A stretch of 64,000 bases of DNA from Algoriphagus sp. AGSA1 (lineage in GTDB: Bacteria > Bacteroidota > Bacteroidia > Cytophagales > Cyclobacteriaceae): the NCBI RefSeq assembly GCF_021390545.1, contig NZ_JAJUWR010000005.1, positions 124,001 through 188,000 on the forward strand. The letters run 5' to 3'. The notes below the pieces were generated by a model. That model saw only the letters and a program-made list of their open reading frames with translations, had not been told where the DNA came from and ran no database searches. Of the stretch, positions 20,491 through 30,620 are shown piece by piece. A program made the position numbers and the translations under genes. Each line of letters begins with the position of its first letter. Position 1 is the first letter of the stretch.

Positions 20491-21678
20491 TTAGTCAAGG
20501 ATTTCAGTAACCTGACCGGCTCCCACGGTTCTACCACCCTCACGGATCGCAAAACGAAGACCTTTCTCAAGAGCAACCGCATTAAGCAAAGTCACCTCGA
20601 TAGTCACGTTATCACCTGGCATTACCATCTCCACGTTCTCTGGAAGTTTGATCTCACCGGTTACGTCGGTAGTTCTAAGGTAGAACTGTGGACGGTATTT
20701 GTTGAAGAATGGAGTGTGACGTCCACCTTCTTCTTTTGAAAGAACGTAAACTTCAGCGTTGAAGTGGGCGTGAGGCTTCACAGATCCTGGCTTACAGATA
20801 ATCATACCACGTTTGATCTGGGATTTTTCAATACCTCTTAGCAATAGACCTACGTTGTCACCAGCTTCACCTCTGTCAAGGATCTTACGGAACATCTCAA
20901 CACCGGTAACTGTGGACTTAAGTCCTTCAGCACCCATACCGATGATATCCACAGGCTCACCAGAGTTGATTACCCCTCTTTCGATTCTACCAGTAGCCAC
21001 AGTACCACGGCCAGTGATAGAGAATACATCCTCTACAGGCATCAAGAAGTCTTTGTCAACTGCTCTTTCAGGAAGAGGGATATAAGAATCGACAGCACTC
21101 ATCAATTCCATTACAGTGTTTACCCACTTTTCTTCACCGTTCAATGCACCAAGTGCAGAACCGGCGATTACAGGGATGTTGTCACCGTCAAATTCATAGA
21201 AAGAAAGTAGTTCTCTGATTTCCATTTCCACAAGCTCAAGAAGCTCAGGATCGTCCACCATATCCACTTTGTTCATAAATACCACTAGCTGAGGTACACC
21301 TACCTGGCGAGCCAAAAGGATGTGCTCTCTAGTTTGAGGCATAGGTCCGTCAGTAGCAGCCACTACCAGGATAGCGCCGTCCATTTGGGCAGCACCCGTT
21401 ACCATGTTCTTAACGTAATCAGCGTGACCTGGACAATCTACGTGAGCGTAGTGTCTGTTTTCAGTCTGATATTCTACGTGCGAGGTGTTAATGGTGATAC
21501 CTCTTTCTTTTTCTTCCGGAGCGTTATCGATAGAAGAAAAGTCTCTTAATTCAGATAGACCCTTACTAGCCAGTACGGTAGTGATGGCAGCAGTCAAAGT
21601 GGTCTTTCCATGATCTACGTGACCAATCGTACCGATATTAACGTGCGGCTTGGAACGGTCGAATTGTGCTTTTGCCAT
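20491..21678 (-). CDS. tuf: Translation elongation factor Tu
   Basis: GTPase that delivers aminoacyl-tRNA to the A site (395 aa). The motifs GHVDHGKT (19-26), DCPGH and NKVDMVDD are intact, and the C-terminus ends in [10 protein letters not shown]. It follows tRNA-Thr by about 60 bp within a tRNA-Tyr, Gly, Thr, tuf cluster. Only one copy is visible in this window. Confidence 0.99.
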   Translation of the reverse strand: MAKAQFDRSKPHVNIGTIGHVDHGKTTLTAAITTVLASKGLSELRDFSSIDNAPEEKERGITINTSHVEYQTENRHYAHVDCPGHADYVKNMVTGAAQMDGAILVVAATDGPMPQTREHILLARQVGVPQLVVFMNKVDMVDDPELLELVEMEIRELLSFYEFDGDNIPVIAGSALGALNGEEKWVNTVMELMSAVDSYIPLPERAVDKDFLMPVEDVFSITGRGTVATGRIERGVINSGEPVDIIGMGAEGLKSTVTGVEMFRKILDRGEAGDNVGLLLRGIEKSQIKRGMIICKPGSVKPHAHFNAEVYVLSKEEGGRHTPFFNKYRPQFYLRTTDVTGEIKLPENVEMVMPGDNVTIEVTLLNAVALEKGLRFAIREGGRTVGAGQVTEILD

Positions 21679-21740
21679 GCGTGAAAATCCTCAGTTTAAG
21701 TTTAAAGATATGTTTAATTTTTTCTTAATTAAGCCGAATG

Positions 21741-21812
21741 AGCCAACGAGGGGATTTGAACCCCTGACCCCTTCCTTACCAAGGAAGTACTCTACCCCTG
21801 AGCTACGTCGGC
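21741..21812 (-). tRNA. tRNA-Thr (GGT anticodon)
   Basis: Acceptor GCCGACG pairs with CGTTGGC (one G-U); anticodon stem CTTCC/GGAAG with loop TTGGTAA gives anticodon GGT. No encoded CCA. Closest tRNA to tuf in the cluster. Confidence 0.96.
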
Positions 21813-21856
21813 TTAGACTCTTATGCTTCCCCGGGGAAATCCCCGGAAAAACATAG

Positions 21857-21929
21857 AGCGGGAGACGAGGCTCGAACCCGCGACCTGCAGCTTGGAAGGC
21901 TGCCGCTCTACCAACTGAGCTACTCCCGC
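21857..21929 (-). tRNA. tRNA-Gly (TCC anticodon)
   Basis: Acceptor GCGGGAG/CTCCCGC, anticodon stem GCAGC/GCTGC with loop CTTCCAA, so anticodon TCC. No encoded CCA. Middle tRNA of the tuf cluster. Confidence 0.96.
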
Positions 21930-22069
21930 TTGTAATCTTTGTGACACTCTGCCCTTAGTATTACTGATTTGGTACAATACTATGGAGAGTTACTTCCATT
22001 TACCCGATCTATTTCGGATTTTTTTCGCCCAGCAAAATTAGAAAAAAATTTCGCATTTCGGCAATGGTG

Positions 22070-22152
22070 TGGGGGAAACAGGATTCGAACCTGTGAAGAC
22101 ATAAGTCAACGGATTTACAGTCCGTCCCAGTTGGCCGCTTTGGTATTCCCCC
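22070..22152 (-). tRNA. tRNA-Tyr (GTA anticodon)
   Basis: Acceptor GGGGGAA/TTCCCCC, anticodon stem ACGGA/TCCGT with loop CTGTAAA (anticodon GTA), and a long variable arm as expected for bacterial tRNA-Tyr (83 nt). First gene of the tRNA-tuf transcript. Confidence 0.96.
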
Positions 22153-22206
22153 AACTAGCGCTACTTTTACCACCCTTTCCCCAGGCTTTTCTATCGTAAC
22201 GGATGG

Positions 22207-22237
22207 CAAAATTATAGGCTTTTATTAAAGATTCAAA
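22207..22237 (-). promoter_or_regulatory. Promoter of the tRNA-Tyr/Gly/Thr-tuf operon
   Basis: On the minus strand TTTG (22234-22237) is followed after 19 nt by TAATTTTG (22207-22214). The spacing and sequence match the Bacteroidota consensus exactly, and it lies 55 bp before tRNA-Tyr. Confidence 0.8.
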
Positions 22238-22301
22238 ACATGTATTTCAAATTTGATGAAATTTTGACACATTTAAACCCAACCTTTTCTAAATCAATAG
22301 A

Positions 22302-24935
22302 TTAATTTTCATCTTCCTGGGATTCTAAAAAATAATTGTAATACACAGACAGCTCTTTGTCCTTTTCCAAGCCGGCCACAACGCTTATTTTCTCCAAGGT
22401 CTCCACATTGTCTGAAAAACCCAACAGTGCCTGAAAAGCTCCCAATCTTATGAAGCTTTTGCTGTCATTCCGCATTATTTTCAACAAATAGTTCACCGCT
22501 TCTGCTTCCCCTTCCTCCGGATAACGACTAAAATATTCCCCAAAATAACCTAAAAAGTAGTACAACCCTTCTCCGTGCATGGCTTCCGCTTTGTCCATAA
22601 ACCAATCCCCCTTGCCGGCCACCGAATCAGAGAGATAATAATCGGCTACTGGTATTACCATCCGGAAATTGCTTTCTCCTGCAAAACTTTCTAATGCTTC
22701 GGATTTTTCATCTGGAGAAGTGCTATTCACCAAGCCCATAAGGGCTGAGCCGGCAACCAAGTAGGAAGAGTCATTTGCGAGCTGTTTGAGCAGGGAAAAA
22801 TGCTCATCCGGGGAATGGACCGAAAGCACGTCTATTGCTCCTGCCCTGACTGAATTCCTTTCATCCTGGGTCGCCATCATGATTACTTTTCCTGATAGCC
22901 CTGGGCTTTGTTCCAGCCAATCCGGAGCTCCCTGCAAAACAGCAAAGGCAGATTCCCTGATTGCCCAAAACCCATCTTCCAAGGCCTCCGGGAGAACCAT
23001 CTTCAATTCTTCCTCAGCTCTCCAAGCCGCAAGACTATCCAATGCCTCATACCTAGCTATGCCTGACACTGAGGATCTGAACTGCTGTAGCATTTGTCCT
23101 GCGTCCATATTTATATACTTCTTGGCGAGTAAGTTTTTCTCTTCATCTATTAAAACCAGGGAAATAGGCGTATCATTGCCCACCACAAACTCCTGGGATG
23201 CCTTGTTGATCGTAAACTCCTTGGTTTTCCTCTCCTTTCCTTCATACTAGCTGACCTGAAGAGGAAGCTGGTAAAGTGGGGTTTCCGTCAAATCCTGGCG
23301 TTGTGATACGGAAATCAGGATGTTATTTGGATCCGAATAATCCACTTCGAAATGAAGCTCCGGATGCCCCTTATCCAGGAACCACTGATTGAAAAACCAA
23401 TTCAAATCCTCACCGCTCACCCGCTCGAAAGCCAAGCGGAGGTCGTGTACCTCAACGGTAGAAAAGGCATGTGTCCGCAGATAAAACCGCAAGGCCTCGT
23501 AAAAAGCTTCCTTCCCCAGATGTTCCCTAAGCATATGTAGGATCGCACCACCTTTGGAGTAGCTGTGTGAATCAAACATGTCCTCAGCCTCCCCATAATC
23601 AAAGCGAATCAGATCCACTTGCTTGGTCTCTGCTTCCGCAAAATAATTTTCCATCTCAGCAACCAACTTCAGTTTTGCTTCATCTTCCCCATACTTGTAT
23701 TCATTCCAGAGGAACTCACTGTAATTTGCAAATGCTTCGTTCAAGGTAAGGTTTGCCCAAGATTCTGTGGTCACATAGTCTCCAAACCACTGATGGAAAA
23801 GCTCATGGGCTATGATGTAATCCCATTCCGAATCGATTGCCTCCCGCTCGCTGAGACGCAGTTCCTCCATAAAAATAGAAACTGTGGTATTCTCCATCGC
23901 CCCGGACACAAAGTCCCTGACCACGACCTGATCATACTTTGGCCATGGGTACCTGACACCGAGTATATCAGAGAAGAAACCGATCATTTCAGGAGTGTTT
24001 TTGAACACTTTCTCCGCTCCTTTCTCATGCCCTTTTTCCACATAATAGCCTAAAGGAACACCCTCCCAATTTGCTTCCACTTTCCCAAAATCCCCAATGG
24101 CGAACGCAGCCAAGTATGCCGAATGTGGCAGCTTCATCTCCCAATAATCCCTCCTCATCCCGCCTTCCAGTTTTTCCTGTCTGACCAATTCCCCATTGCT
24201 TACAGACACCAAGGTATCTGGCAGCGTCAACTTAAGCAACTGGGTGAACTTTTCATTAGGAGCGTCTATGGTGGGAAACCATTTGGAATTATGTGCGGTC
24301 TCTCCCTGAGTCCAGATCATCCGTGGCTTGTCTGGGAGAGTGTCTAGGGGATCTATGAAGTAAAGTCCCTTGGCGTCTGAAATAGCCTCACTCCCATCCC
24401 CGGCATTTCGCTCTGGAAAAGCTATATAATCAAGGCTAATCCTGAAAGTGTCCAGCCTAGTCAATAACCTAGGAAGGTCCAGCCTGATCTGCTGCCCGTC
24501 ATAGGTATAGTTGACCGGTTCACGATGATCGTTTTGGGCAAAAAACACACCATTAAACTCAAAATCCCGGGCATCCAGTACTAGTACATCTATAGGATGG
24601 AAATATGGGACAATGCTCAACTCCGCCTTGCCGATCACCTCCTGCCGGAGGTAGTCAAACGACAAGTCCAACTCCATGTGCAGCACATCAAAATCCCGCT
24701 TGGGAGTAGCGTTGTAATTTTCAATCGCAGCTTCCTTTCGGAAAATTATCTCTTGGTAAGCGACACTATCTGCCTTGTCTGGGTTTTGGTTCCTTTCAGC
24801 AACTGGATTTTCATTTATCTCCTGATCCAGGATCTGCCCCGACTTACATGCAGCTGCAGATGTAATTAAAAAAACAGCTTGAACTGCAATATAGCACCTC
24901 TTGATAATTAGCTTTTTTGCTGGCGATTGATTCAT
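22302..24935 (-). pseudogene. M1 aminopeptidase lipoprotein, amber-interrupted
   Basis: Zinc metallopeptidase of family M1 (about 877 residues if read through). The lipobox SAAAC (Cys30) makes it an envelope lipoprotein. The catalytic domain is complete: the GAMEN motif and H377ELFH with the third zinc ligand E400 after 18 residues. Codon 563 is TAG (23247-23249); the same frame then continues with YEGKERKTKEF, and an alpha-helical HEAT-like C-terminal domain runs to the stop at 22302. The first part would give a 562-residue protein ending in LYQLPLQVS; the second frame could start internally at 23186 (GTG). One base change in TAG would restore a Tyr codon, giving SYYEGK. The 876-877 residue length fits the full-length family. 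Confidence 0.8.
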
Positions 24936-25001
24936 AGTAAATACAAATGAAAAAGAATTGGTTTTATTTGAAATTGTATATTGGGCATCAAATTAACGCG
25001 A

Positions 25002-25496
25002 ATGTTTACAGTTACCATCCAAGGCAAAAGCTATTCGGTAGAAAAAACCGATGATACCATCCAAGTGCTCAGCAATCCGATCAATTGGGACCTTCAATGG
25101 ATTTCAGATCGAAAAGTGCATCTTATTCATGAAAACAAGTCTCTGGAGGCAGAATTGGTGTCCATCGATAAAGAAACAAAAACGCTTCAAATAAGGCTAG
25201 GCCATAAAACTGCAAGTTTGCAAGTCAAGGATAGATTTGATCTGCTGCTGGAACAAATGGGGATGGGCAATCTAGCCTCCCAGTCCCTTAGAGAGATAAA
25301 AGCCCCAATGCCAGGATTGATCCTGGATCTGAAGGTGAAGCCCGGAGATAAAGTCAACAAAGGGGACGTGGTGCTGGTACTGGAAGCAATGAAGATGGAA
25401 AACATCATCAAATCCCCTGGTGAGGGGGTAGTGAAAGTTGTCAAAGTATCTCTTCACCAAAGTGTGGAAAAAAACCAAATCCTTATTCAATTTTAA
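25002..25496 (+). CDS. Biotin carrier protein (biotin/lipoyl attachment)
   Basis: A 164-aa protein whose C-terminal half is a biotinyl domain with the attachment motif EAMKMEN; the modified lysine is Lys131. A TTG seven codons earlier (24981) is also in frame, but the ATG at 25002 starts a natural N-terminus (MFTVTIQGKSYSV). The N-terminal 90 residues are a strand-rich linker domain like that of the biotin subunit of acyl-CoA carboxylases (propionyl- or methylcrotonyl-type) in Bacteroidota. No carboxylase or carboxyltransferase subunit is next to it: the neighbours are the divergent M1 peptidase and pyrH. The partner enzyme must be elsewhere. Confidence 0.88.
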   Translation: MFTVTIQGKSYSVEKTDDTIQVLSNPINWDLQWISDRKVHLIHENKSLEAELVSIDKETKTLQIRLGHKTASLQVKDRFDLLLEQMGMGNLASQSLREIKAPMPGLILDLKVKPGDKVNKGDVVLVLEAMKMENIIKSPGEGVVKVVKVSLHQSVEKNQILIQF

Positions 25497-25828
25497 CAGC
25501 TAAGCCTAGCATAATGAATTGAAGAAATTATATTTGTCGGATTATTTTGCGCAGATCGGGCTTCCTCCGATCAGTCCTCAGTTTTTAATAGGAATGTTTG
25601 TGAACAAGGAACTGGAAGCGGAATGCCTCAAATAATTGTATTGAAACGATAATTCACCTCTGAAAAACCAGACCATATACATAAAATCAAGCCTGTCTGA
25701 GGCAGACTGGAGCTACCATTGAAAACTAAATACACTTATGGAATCGAGCATGTCGAAAACGGCACACACTAGGATGATTATCCCATATGCGAGATTCCAT
25801 GTGGCCTTTAAAAACAAATTATAATCAC
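25497..25828 (+). other. Gap before pyrH
   Basis: No gene is visible. A weak terminator-like hairpin (GATCGG/CCGATC, 25554-25572, then a T-run about 12 bp later) could end the biotin-carrier transcript. TATATTTG at about 25530 resembles a -7 box but lacks its -33 partner. A small inverted repeat (GTCTG/CAGAC) lies near 25700. Confidence 0.35.
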
Positions 25829-26539
25829 ATGAAATACAAGAGAATACTGCTCAAACTCAGTGGAGAAGCCTTAATGGGAGACAAGAATTACGGGATTGAC
25901 CCTACTAGACTTCAGCAATACACTCAGGAGATCAAGAAAGTACATGACATGGGTGTGGAAGTAGCGATTGTGATCGGCGGAGGCAATATTTTCAGAGGAG
26001 TACAAGCCGAGAAATCCGGTATAGACCGTGTACAAGGTGATTATATGGGAATGCTGGCAACATTGATCAATGCGATGGCATTGCAAAGTGCCCTGGAACA
26101 GGGCGGTATGTACACACGCCTGATGTCGGGAATTAAAATCGAAAGCGTATGTGAGCCATTTATCCGCAGAAGGGCTATCCGACATCTGGAAAAAGGCCGC
26201 ATAGTCATCTTTGGTGCGGGGATCGGCAACCCTTATTTCACTACGGATTCCACTGCAGCCCTGAGAGCTATAGAAGTGGAAGCAGATATAGTATTGAAGG
26301 GTACCCGAGTGGACGGCGTCTATACTGCCGATCCTGAAAAAGACCCAACAGCCACCAAATACAAAACTATTTCGTTCCAGGAAGTGTATGAGAAAAACCT
26401 CAACGTCATGGACATGACGGCCTTTACCCTTTGCCAGGAAAACAACCTCCCGATCGTCGTTTTTGACATGAACGTAGCAGGAAATCTCAGCGAATTGGTC
26501 AAAGGCGAAGAAATTGGTACTTTAATCAACTCTTTTTAA
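25829..26539 (+). CDS. pyrH: UMP kinase
   Basis: Phosphorylates UMP to UDP, feeding UTP/CTP synthesis; member of the amino-acid-kinase fold (236 aa). The start at 25829 ([17 protein letters not shown]) is chosen by homology; the frame remains open 14 codons upstream but those residues do not match the family. GGGNIFRG, the D-x-M-x-T region and [13 protein letters not shown] are typical. It is followed 11 bp later by frr, the usual pair. Confidence 0.97.
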   Translation: MKYKRILLKLSGEALMGDKNYGIDPTRLQQYTQEIKKVHDMGVEVAIVIGGGNIFRGVQAEKSGIDRVQGDYMGMLATLINAMALQSALEQGGMYTRLMSGIKIESVCEPFIRRRAIRHLEKGRIVIFGAGIGNPYFTTDSTAALRAIEVEADIVLKGTRVDGVYTADPEKDPTATKYKTISFQEVYEKNLNVMDMTAFTLCQENNLPIVVFDMNVAGNLSELVKGEEIGTLINSF

Positions 26540-26550
26540 GTTTAACAATC

Positions 26551-27111
26551 ATGGAAGAAATCGAACTATACTTAGACGAAGCAAAAGAATTGATGCAGAA
26601 AGCAGTGGACCACACCGCATCTGAACTTTTGAAAATCCGTGCAGGAAAGGCCATGCCTAATCTACTGGATGGCATCATGGTACAATATTACGGAGCCAAC
26701 ACCCCGTTGAACCAGGTATCCTCAGTGAATACTCCTGATGCACGAACACTATCCATCAAACCCTTTGAGCGTACAATGATCTCCGAGATTGAGAAGGCTA
26801 TTGTCAATTCGGATCTGGGTCTTGCTCCACAGAATAATGGGGAAGTAATCATCCTCACCATTCCGGCTCTTACGGAAGAACGACGTATCTCCCTGGTAAA
26901 ACAGGCAAAGCATGAATGCGAAGGGGGGAAAATCTCCCTACGAACCGTTCGCAAAGAAACCAATGACGAATTGAAAAAACTCCAAAAAGAAGGCGTTGCA
27001 GAAGATGAAATAAAGAGAGCTGAGGATGTGGTACAAAAACTGACAGATCAATTCTCTGCCAAAATAGATGAGCTACTTGCCAAAAAAGAAACAGACATCA
27101 TGAAGGTCTAA
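26551..27111 (+). CDS. frr: Ribosome recycling factor
   Basis: Splits post-termination ribosomes together with EF-G (186 aa, the normal length). Two domains are evident: a helical coiled part and the small beta domain inserted at about residues 30-105 (RAGKAMPNLLDGIMVQYYG). The C-terminal helix DELLAKKETDIMKV is typical. It is the second gene of the pyrH-frr operon and is followed by a repeat-rich stretch and a terminator. Confidence 0.98.
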   Translation: MEEIELYLDEAKELMQKAVDHTASELLKIRAGKAMPNLLDGIMVQYYGANTPLNQVSSVNTPDARTLSIKPFERTMISEIEKAIVNSDLGLAPQNNGEVIILTIPALTEERRISLVKQAKHECEGGKISLRTVRKETNDELKKLQKEGVAEDEIKRAEDVVQKLTDQFSAKIDELLAKKETDIMKV

Positions 27112-27296
27112 AAAAATTGTAACATCCATCACTGATACCAGTAACCTCAAATCCTTTGCTTTACTGGCTTTAAGGTCGATACTTCGACTTCGCTCAGTAC
27201 AAGCGGGTGACGGATGACCATAGTTGCTTTCGTAGGTGTTTCCCCTATCCTTTATGGTTTTTATCCCTGATAGGGAAGTGGATAATACTGTTAAAA
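27112..27296. repeat. Dispersed repeat downstream of frr
   Basis: Contains TTCGACTTCGCTCAGTACAA (27182-27201), a dispersed repeat type found in many Bacteroidota intergenic regions; the core TTCGACTTCGCTC recurs at 51173-51185. A stem CCCTATC/GATAGGG follows at about 27243-27278. No gene here. Confidence 0.5.
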
Positions 27297-27327
27297 TCAA
27301 AACCCGGTTTTCAGGCCGGGTTTTTGG
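27297..27327. terminator. Bidirectional terminator, frr / DUF5686 gene
   Basis: AAAACCCGG pairs with CCGGGTTTTT around a TTTTCAGG loop. It lies between the converging genes frr and the DUF5686 gene, and T-runs are present on both sides. Confidence 0.88.
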
Positions 27328-27344
27328 GTTCCTATAACTTTCCC

Positions 27345-30002
27345 CTAATTATCAAAATTAACATTGATAAAGGTGGCTATTCCAAAACGTACTCCACCAC
27401 GGAGAAATTCTGAATTTTCGAAGCCGGCTCCCATTTCCACGCGGAAAATCCTGAACAGGTTATCCAATGAATATCCTACTTCCCAGTAGTGGGGCGAGTT
27501 GTCTGTTTTCAGATAATTGAAAAAGATATTTTCTCTTACGCCAGAGAACCTGAGCATAGGCAACTGGGTGAAAATAAACTTTCTAAACTGGTAATGTACG
27601 ATTCCGGAGAAATACTTGGAGTTGGTGCTGTATTTATAATAATCCATAAACCGGTAATTCGATGCCGGCCCGAAGTTGGAGAAAATAGTCCTGTTCCCTC
27701 CGAAATGCTGGAAATCTGGAAAGTAAACCTGGTCATTCGTGAGGAATGCTCCTGCAGTGAGGTTAAAGTCCAGTTTGCCACTTACCCCAAAGGTATAATT
27801 GTGCTGTATCCCCATCTCCAGCTGGTCAAAATCAGCAGCGGCGCCATCCGAGGAGATCCCTCCAAAAGCTTTGTTATAGCTTAACCTAATCAAGGGAGAA
27901 CGATCCGATATAGCATACTTTCTGCCATTCCTGATACCGTATCTAATTCCCGGCCGCCATTCCAGTTCAGTGTTCAATTTCAGTATATCATGATCGGCAA
28001 ACGACACCGGATCCGTTTCTACATTCTCCGGGGCGTTAGGGGTATATTCCCTACCCTCTTTATTGTAGAAGCTGTAATTATTCGTATTGAATAATTCCCT
28101 ACGTTGCGCATAAGTCATATTGACCCGATAAGTAATCCCTCCATTGACACGGTGGGCCCAGTAAGCCTGAGCAAAATCCTGCTCGTAAAGCTTCATATAG
28201 TTTTGCCTGAAAAACAAAGAATACAAAGCGTTCACCTGCTCATTGATGGGTTCTCCACCATTGAACTGATAGATATATCTACCCCCTCTCACGCCAAAGG
28301 TGGTCCCGGAAAGTGCCAGAGTACTGGACCATCTAAAATCTGCTTTTCCATAAAAGCGCTCACTGGAGAAACCATACCGCAATTCCGGCTCTATGTTGAA
28401 GCTTTTTCGAAGCACACTTACACTATCTGCTAGTTTGGTTTCAGAATATTTCCGGTAGAACAGTCCCATTCCCAGCTTGAAACCTTCCACTGTATTAAAT
28501 GAAATCTTGGTCCAGTTTTGTCTGAATCCTAACGAAACACCTTTTCCCATGCTGTAGGATCCCCCATTCATAATATCGAGTGGTTTCAGTTTACGTTTTG
28601 CCTTCTTCGCCACAGAATCCACCTCACTCATTTTAGCAGACTCCACTGTGGCAAGACTATCGTCGCGTTGATACCCCTGGATCTCGCTTTCTGTCAGCGG
28701 CACGGGGCGGATACTGTCCCAATAGGCCTGGTTATACTTTTTGGCCATGCTGTCCACCTCATAGTAGCTTTCCTGTATCACCTCCGGTTCTTCCTGCTCT
28801 TTGATTGTTTCCTTCTCGTATTGGTTCAGTAGTTTGCGGTACTCTTTCCGGGTTTTTGGTTCTTCGGAGGCAAGCTGTTCCAGCGCTGAGACTGATTTAT
28901 CGAATTTCGCAGCCCCGTCAGGAATATCCTGCACTTTTTCATCGATTATCTCAGGGACTAGCTGTAGATCAGGATTCAGTTCTATTTCATACTCCCGGGT
29001 AGAGGCCAGATACTTGAAATCCCCCTCAAAGCCCAACATTTTACCTCCAAACTCATAGGTGTGGGTGAGCGGCATCCATACATTCTCAGCCACGGGAGCA
29101 TACTGCTGCTTGGCCAGAATCTTAAATCCCAACAATGATGTCTGCAGGTTGAGACTGTGGATAGCCCACAAATCATCGATGATGTAGATGTAGCCTTCAA
29201 ACACCTGTTCGCCCCTTGACCGTGGAGTCACCTTTATTTTATTTACAATTACGTTCTGGTCCAGGAAGCTCCCTTCATATTGAAATTTATAATATTGAAA
29301 TGCGGAGCGGGAAAGTGGAGAGATGATTCCATTGATTTTTTCCTGGTAGAAAGTAGTCTGTATGTACGGTGCCGGTGAGGTGGATTGATTATCCCCATTT
29401 GTGCGGATAGAGATTACCCTCTCCTCCACTTTGTTTGGCTGGGTAAAGGTAATTCTGGATACAGATTCAGAAGTATAGGCCTCATTGAGTTTGAGGCCTT
29501 CTTTTTCTATGGTTTTCTTAAGAAAAAATGGCGCATCCGTCAACTTCCCCGTTCCTTTGAGATAGACGGTCATGCTGTATTTTTGGATCTGAAGCCTGTG
29601 ATATTTGGCTTTGGCTATAGCTTTGCGCATGATAGTCAGCGCAGGATCTTCAGCACCGGCTCTTACTTCCACTTCCTGCAAGGTATAATCCTGGGGCTGC
29701 AGCACGAAGTCCTTGGAGATCCATTCATCCCCCACTACGATGGTCTCCAGTTGGGATTTATATCCCAGGAATTGGACCAGTACATCATACACTCCCTTGG
29801 GAAGCTTATATTCATAATTCCCTTCCTCGTTGGTAGGCACTCCGTCCCCCAAATTCCGGATGTAAACTGAAGCATAAGCCAAGGGCTCTCCATCTGCAGT
29901 GCTGACCTTTCCGCGGACTCCTTGTGCTACCAAGTGGTGGCTAAAAAACATTCCTCCTAAAACAACAGAAAAGAAAAGGATTGACTGTATTGGTTTTTTC
30001 AT
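27345..30002 (-). CDS. DUF5686 outer-membrane protein, CarboxypepD_reg
   Basis: An 885-aa envelope protein using the start at 30002 (MKKPIQSILFFSVVLGG, signal peptide ending VAQ); the frame stays open 7 codons upstream. Residues about 27-115 form a carboxypeptidase-regulatory-like beta domain (VRGKVSTADGEPLAYASVYIRN), common at the N-terminus of TonB-linked proteins; the remainder matches the DUF5686 type, with many aromatic strand ends (FYRKY, FRWSS, FRQNYMKLYEQDFAQAYW) that suggest a C-terminal beta barrel. There is no plug domain, so it is not a typical TonB receptor. A charged linker (about 395-480) is rich in Glu/Lys. Function unknown. It lies alone and converges on frr. Confidence 0.82.
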   Translation of the reverse strand: MKKPIQSILFFSVVLGGMFFSHHLVAQGVRGKVSTADGEPLAYASVYIRNLGDGVPTNEEGNYEYKLPKGVYDVLVQFLGYKSQLETIVVGDEWISKDFVLQPQDYTLQEVEVRAGAEDPALTIMRKAIAKAKYHRLQIQKYSMTVYLKGTGKLTDAPFFLKKTIEKEGLKLNEAYTSESVSRITFTQPNKVEERVISIRTNGDNQSTSPAPYIQTTFYQEKINGIISPLSRSAFQYYKFQYEGSFLDQNVIVNKIKVTPRSRGEQVFEGYIYIIDDLWAIHSLNLQTSLLGFKILAKQQYAPVAENVWMPLTHTYEFGGKMLGFEGDFKYLASTREYEIELNPDLQLVPEIIDEKVQDIPDGAAKFDKSVSALEQLASEEPKTRKEYRKLLNQYEKETIKEQEEPEVIQESYYEVDSMAKKYNQAYWDSIRPVPLTESEIQGYQRDDSLATVESAKMSEVDSVAKKAKRKLKPLDIMNGGSYSMGKGVSLGFRQNWTKISFNTVEGFKLGMGLFYRKYSETKLADSVSVLRKSFNIEPELRYGFSSERFYGKADFRWSSTLALSGTTFGVRGGRYIYQFNGGEPINEQVNALYSLFFRQNYMKLYEQDFAQAYWAHRVNGGITYRVNMTYAQRRELFNTNNYSFYNKEGREYTPNAPENVETDPVSFADHDILKLNTELEWRPGIRYGIRNGRKYAISDRSPLIRLSYNKAFGGISSDGAAADFDQLEMGIQHNYTFGVSGKLDFNLTAGAFLTNDQVYFPDFQHFGGNRTIFSNFGPASNYRFMDYYKYSTNSKYFSGIVHYQFRKFIFTQLPMLRFSGVRENIFFNYLKTDNSPHYWEVGYSLDNLFRIFRVEMGAGFENSEFLRGGVRFGIATFINVNFDN

Positions 30003-30620
30003 AAAAGTCGGTTTGATCCTCAAGATAAAAAGCTTTTCAAAAACGGGCTTTATGACATTGTGGTTTTAAGATGATTTAGCAACAGATTTCTATGTAGGAA
30101 GTTAGTGTTTGGGATCCGATGTTAGCAGTTTGCAGTGGCAAATTCCCAGCAATACCGAGATAGAAGCAGGCAGTTATAGTTCTCAATCGCAGAGGTCATT
30201 CATAGTGTGATGTCAGGTGGCTGATACGAGTAGCCACTTCCGATCAGCTGGGATGGCTCATGTTGCTGTTTTACTTCTTGGACTACAACCTCCATGGCTA
30301 AGCTTACTTACCAGAAATTTTTATAAATGTTTCACAGATTAAAACCCTTTTGGAACTAAGAAATAAATATTTTCCGCTTTTTAGAAAAAAGTGGATTTAA
30401 TGACTTTTAGAAAAAAGAAATCGATTTCCATTGACATAATCATAGGCAATCCATGGTATAATTACCGAATTCTTAAAATTTACTTTATTCTGTTAAAACC
30501 ATTTTTCCCACATTCACTTTGGTGAAATGTTAAGAATTGCAAAATTAAAATTAATGCCAGACTTTAGGCTTGTAATCTATAGTCCAGTATCTGTTACTGG
30601 CTTGTCAACCAATAAACCTT
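30003..30620 (+). promoter_or_regulatory. Control region between the DUF5686 gene and SusC
   Basis: This 618-bp gap separates divergent genes. It contains no coding frame with support. Two direct repeats, CTTTTTAGAAAAAAG (30377-30391) and CTTTTAGAAAAAAG (30404-30417), 27 bp apart, could be binding sites for a regulator of the SusCD locus. No convincing TTTG/TAnnTTTG promoter is seen near the SusC start. Confidence 0.35.

Noticed and set aside
30431..30462. E. coli-like promoter TTGACA ... TATAAT before SusC
   Set aside because: The spacing is 20 bp, outside the usual 16-18, and Bacteroidota do not use this consensus. It is probably chance in AT-rich DNA.
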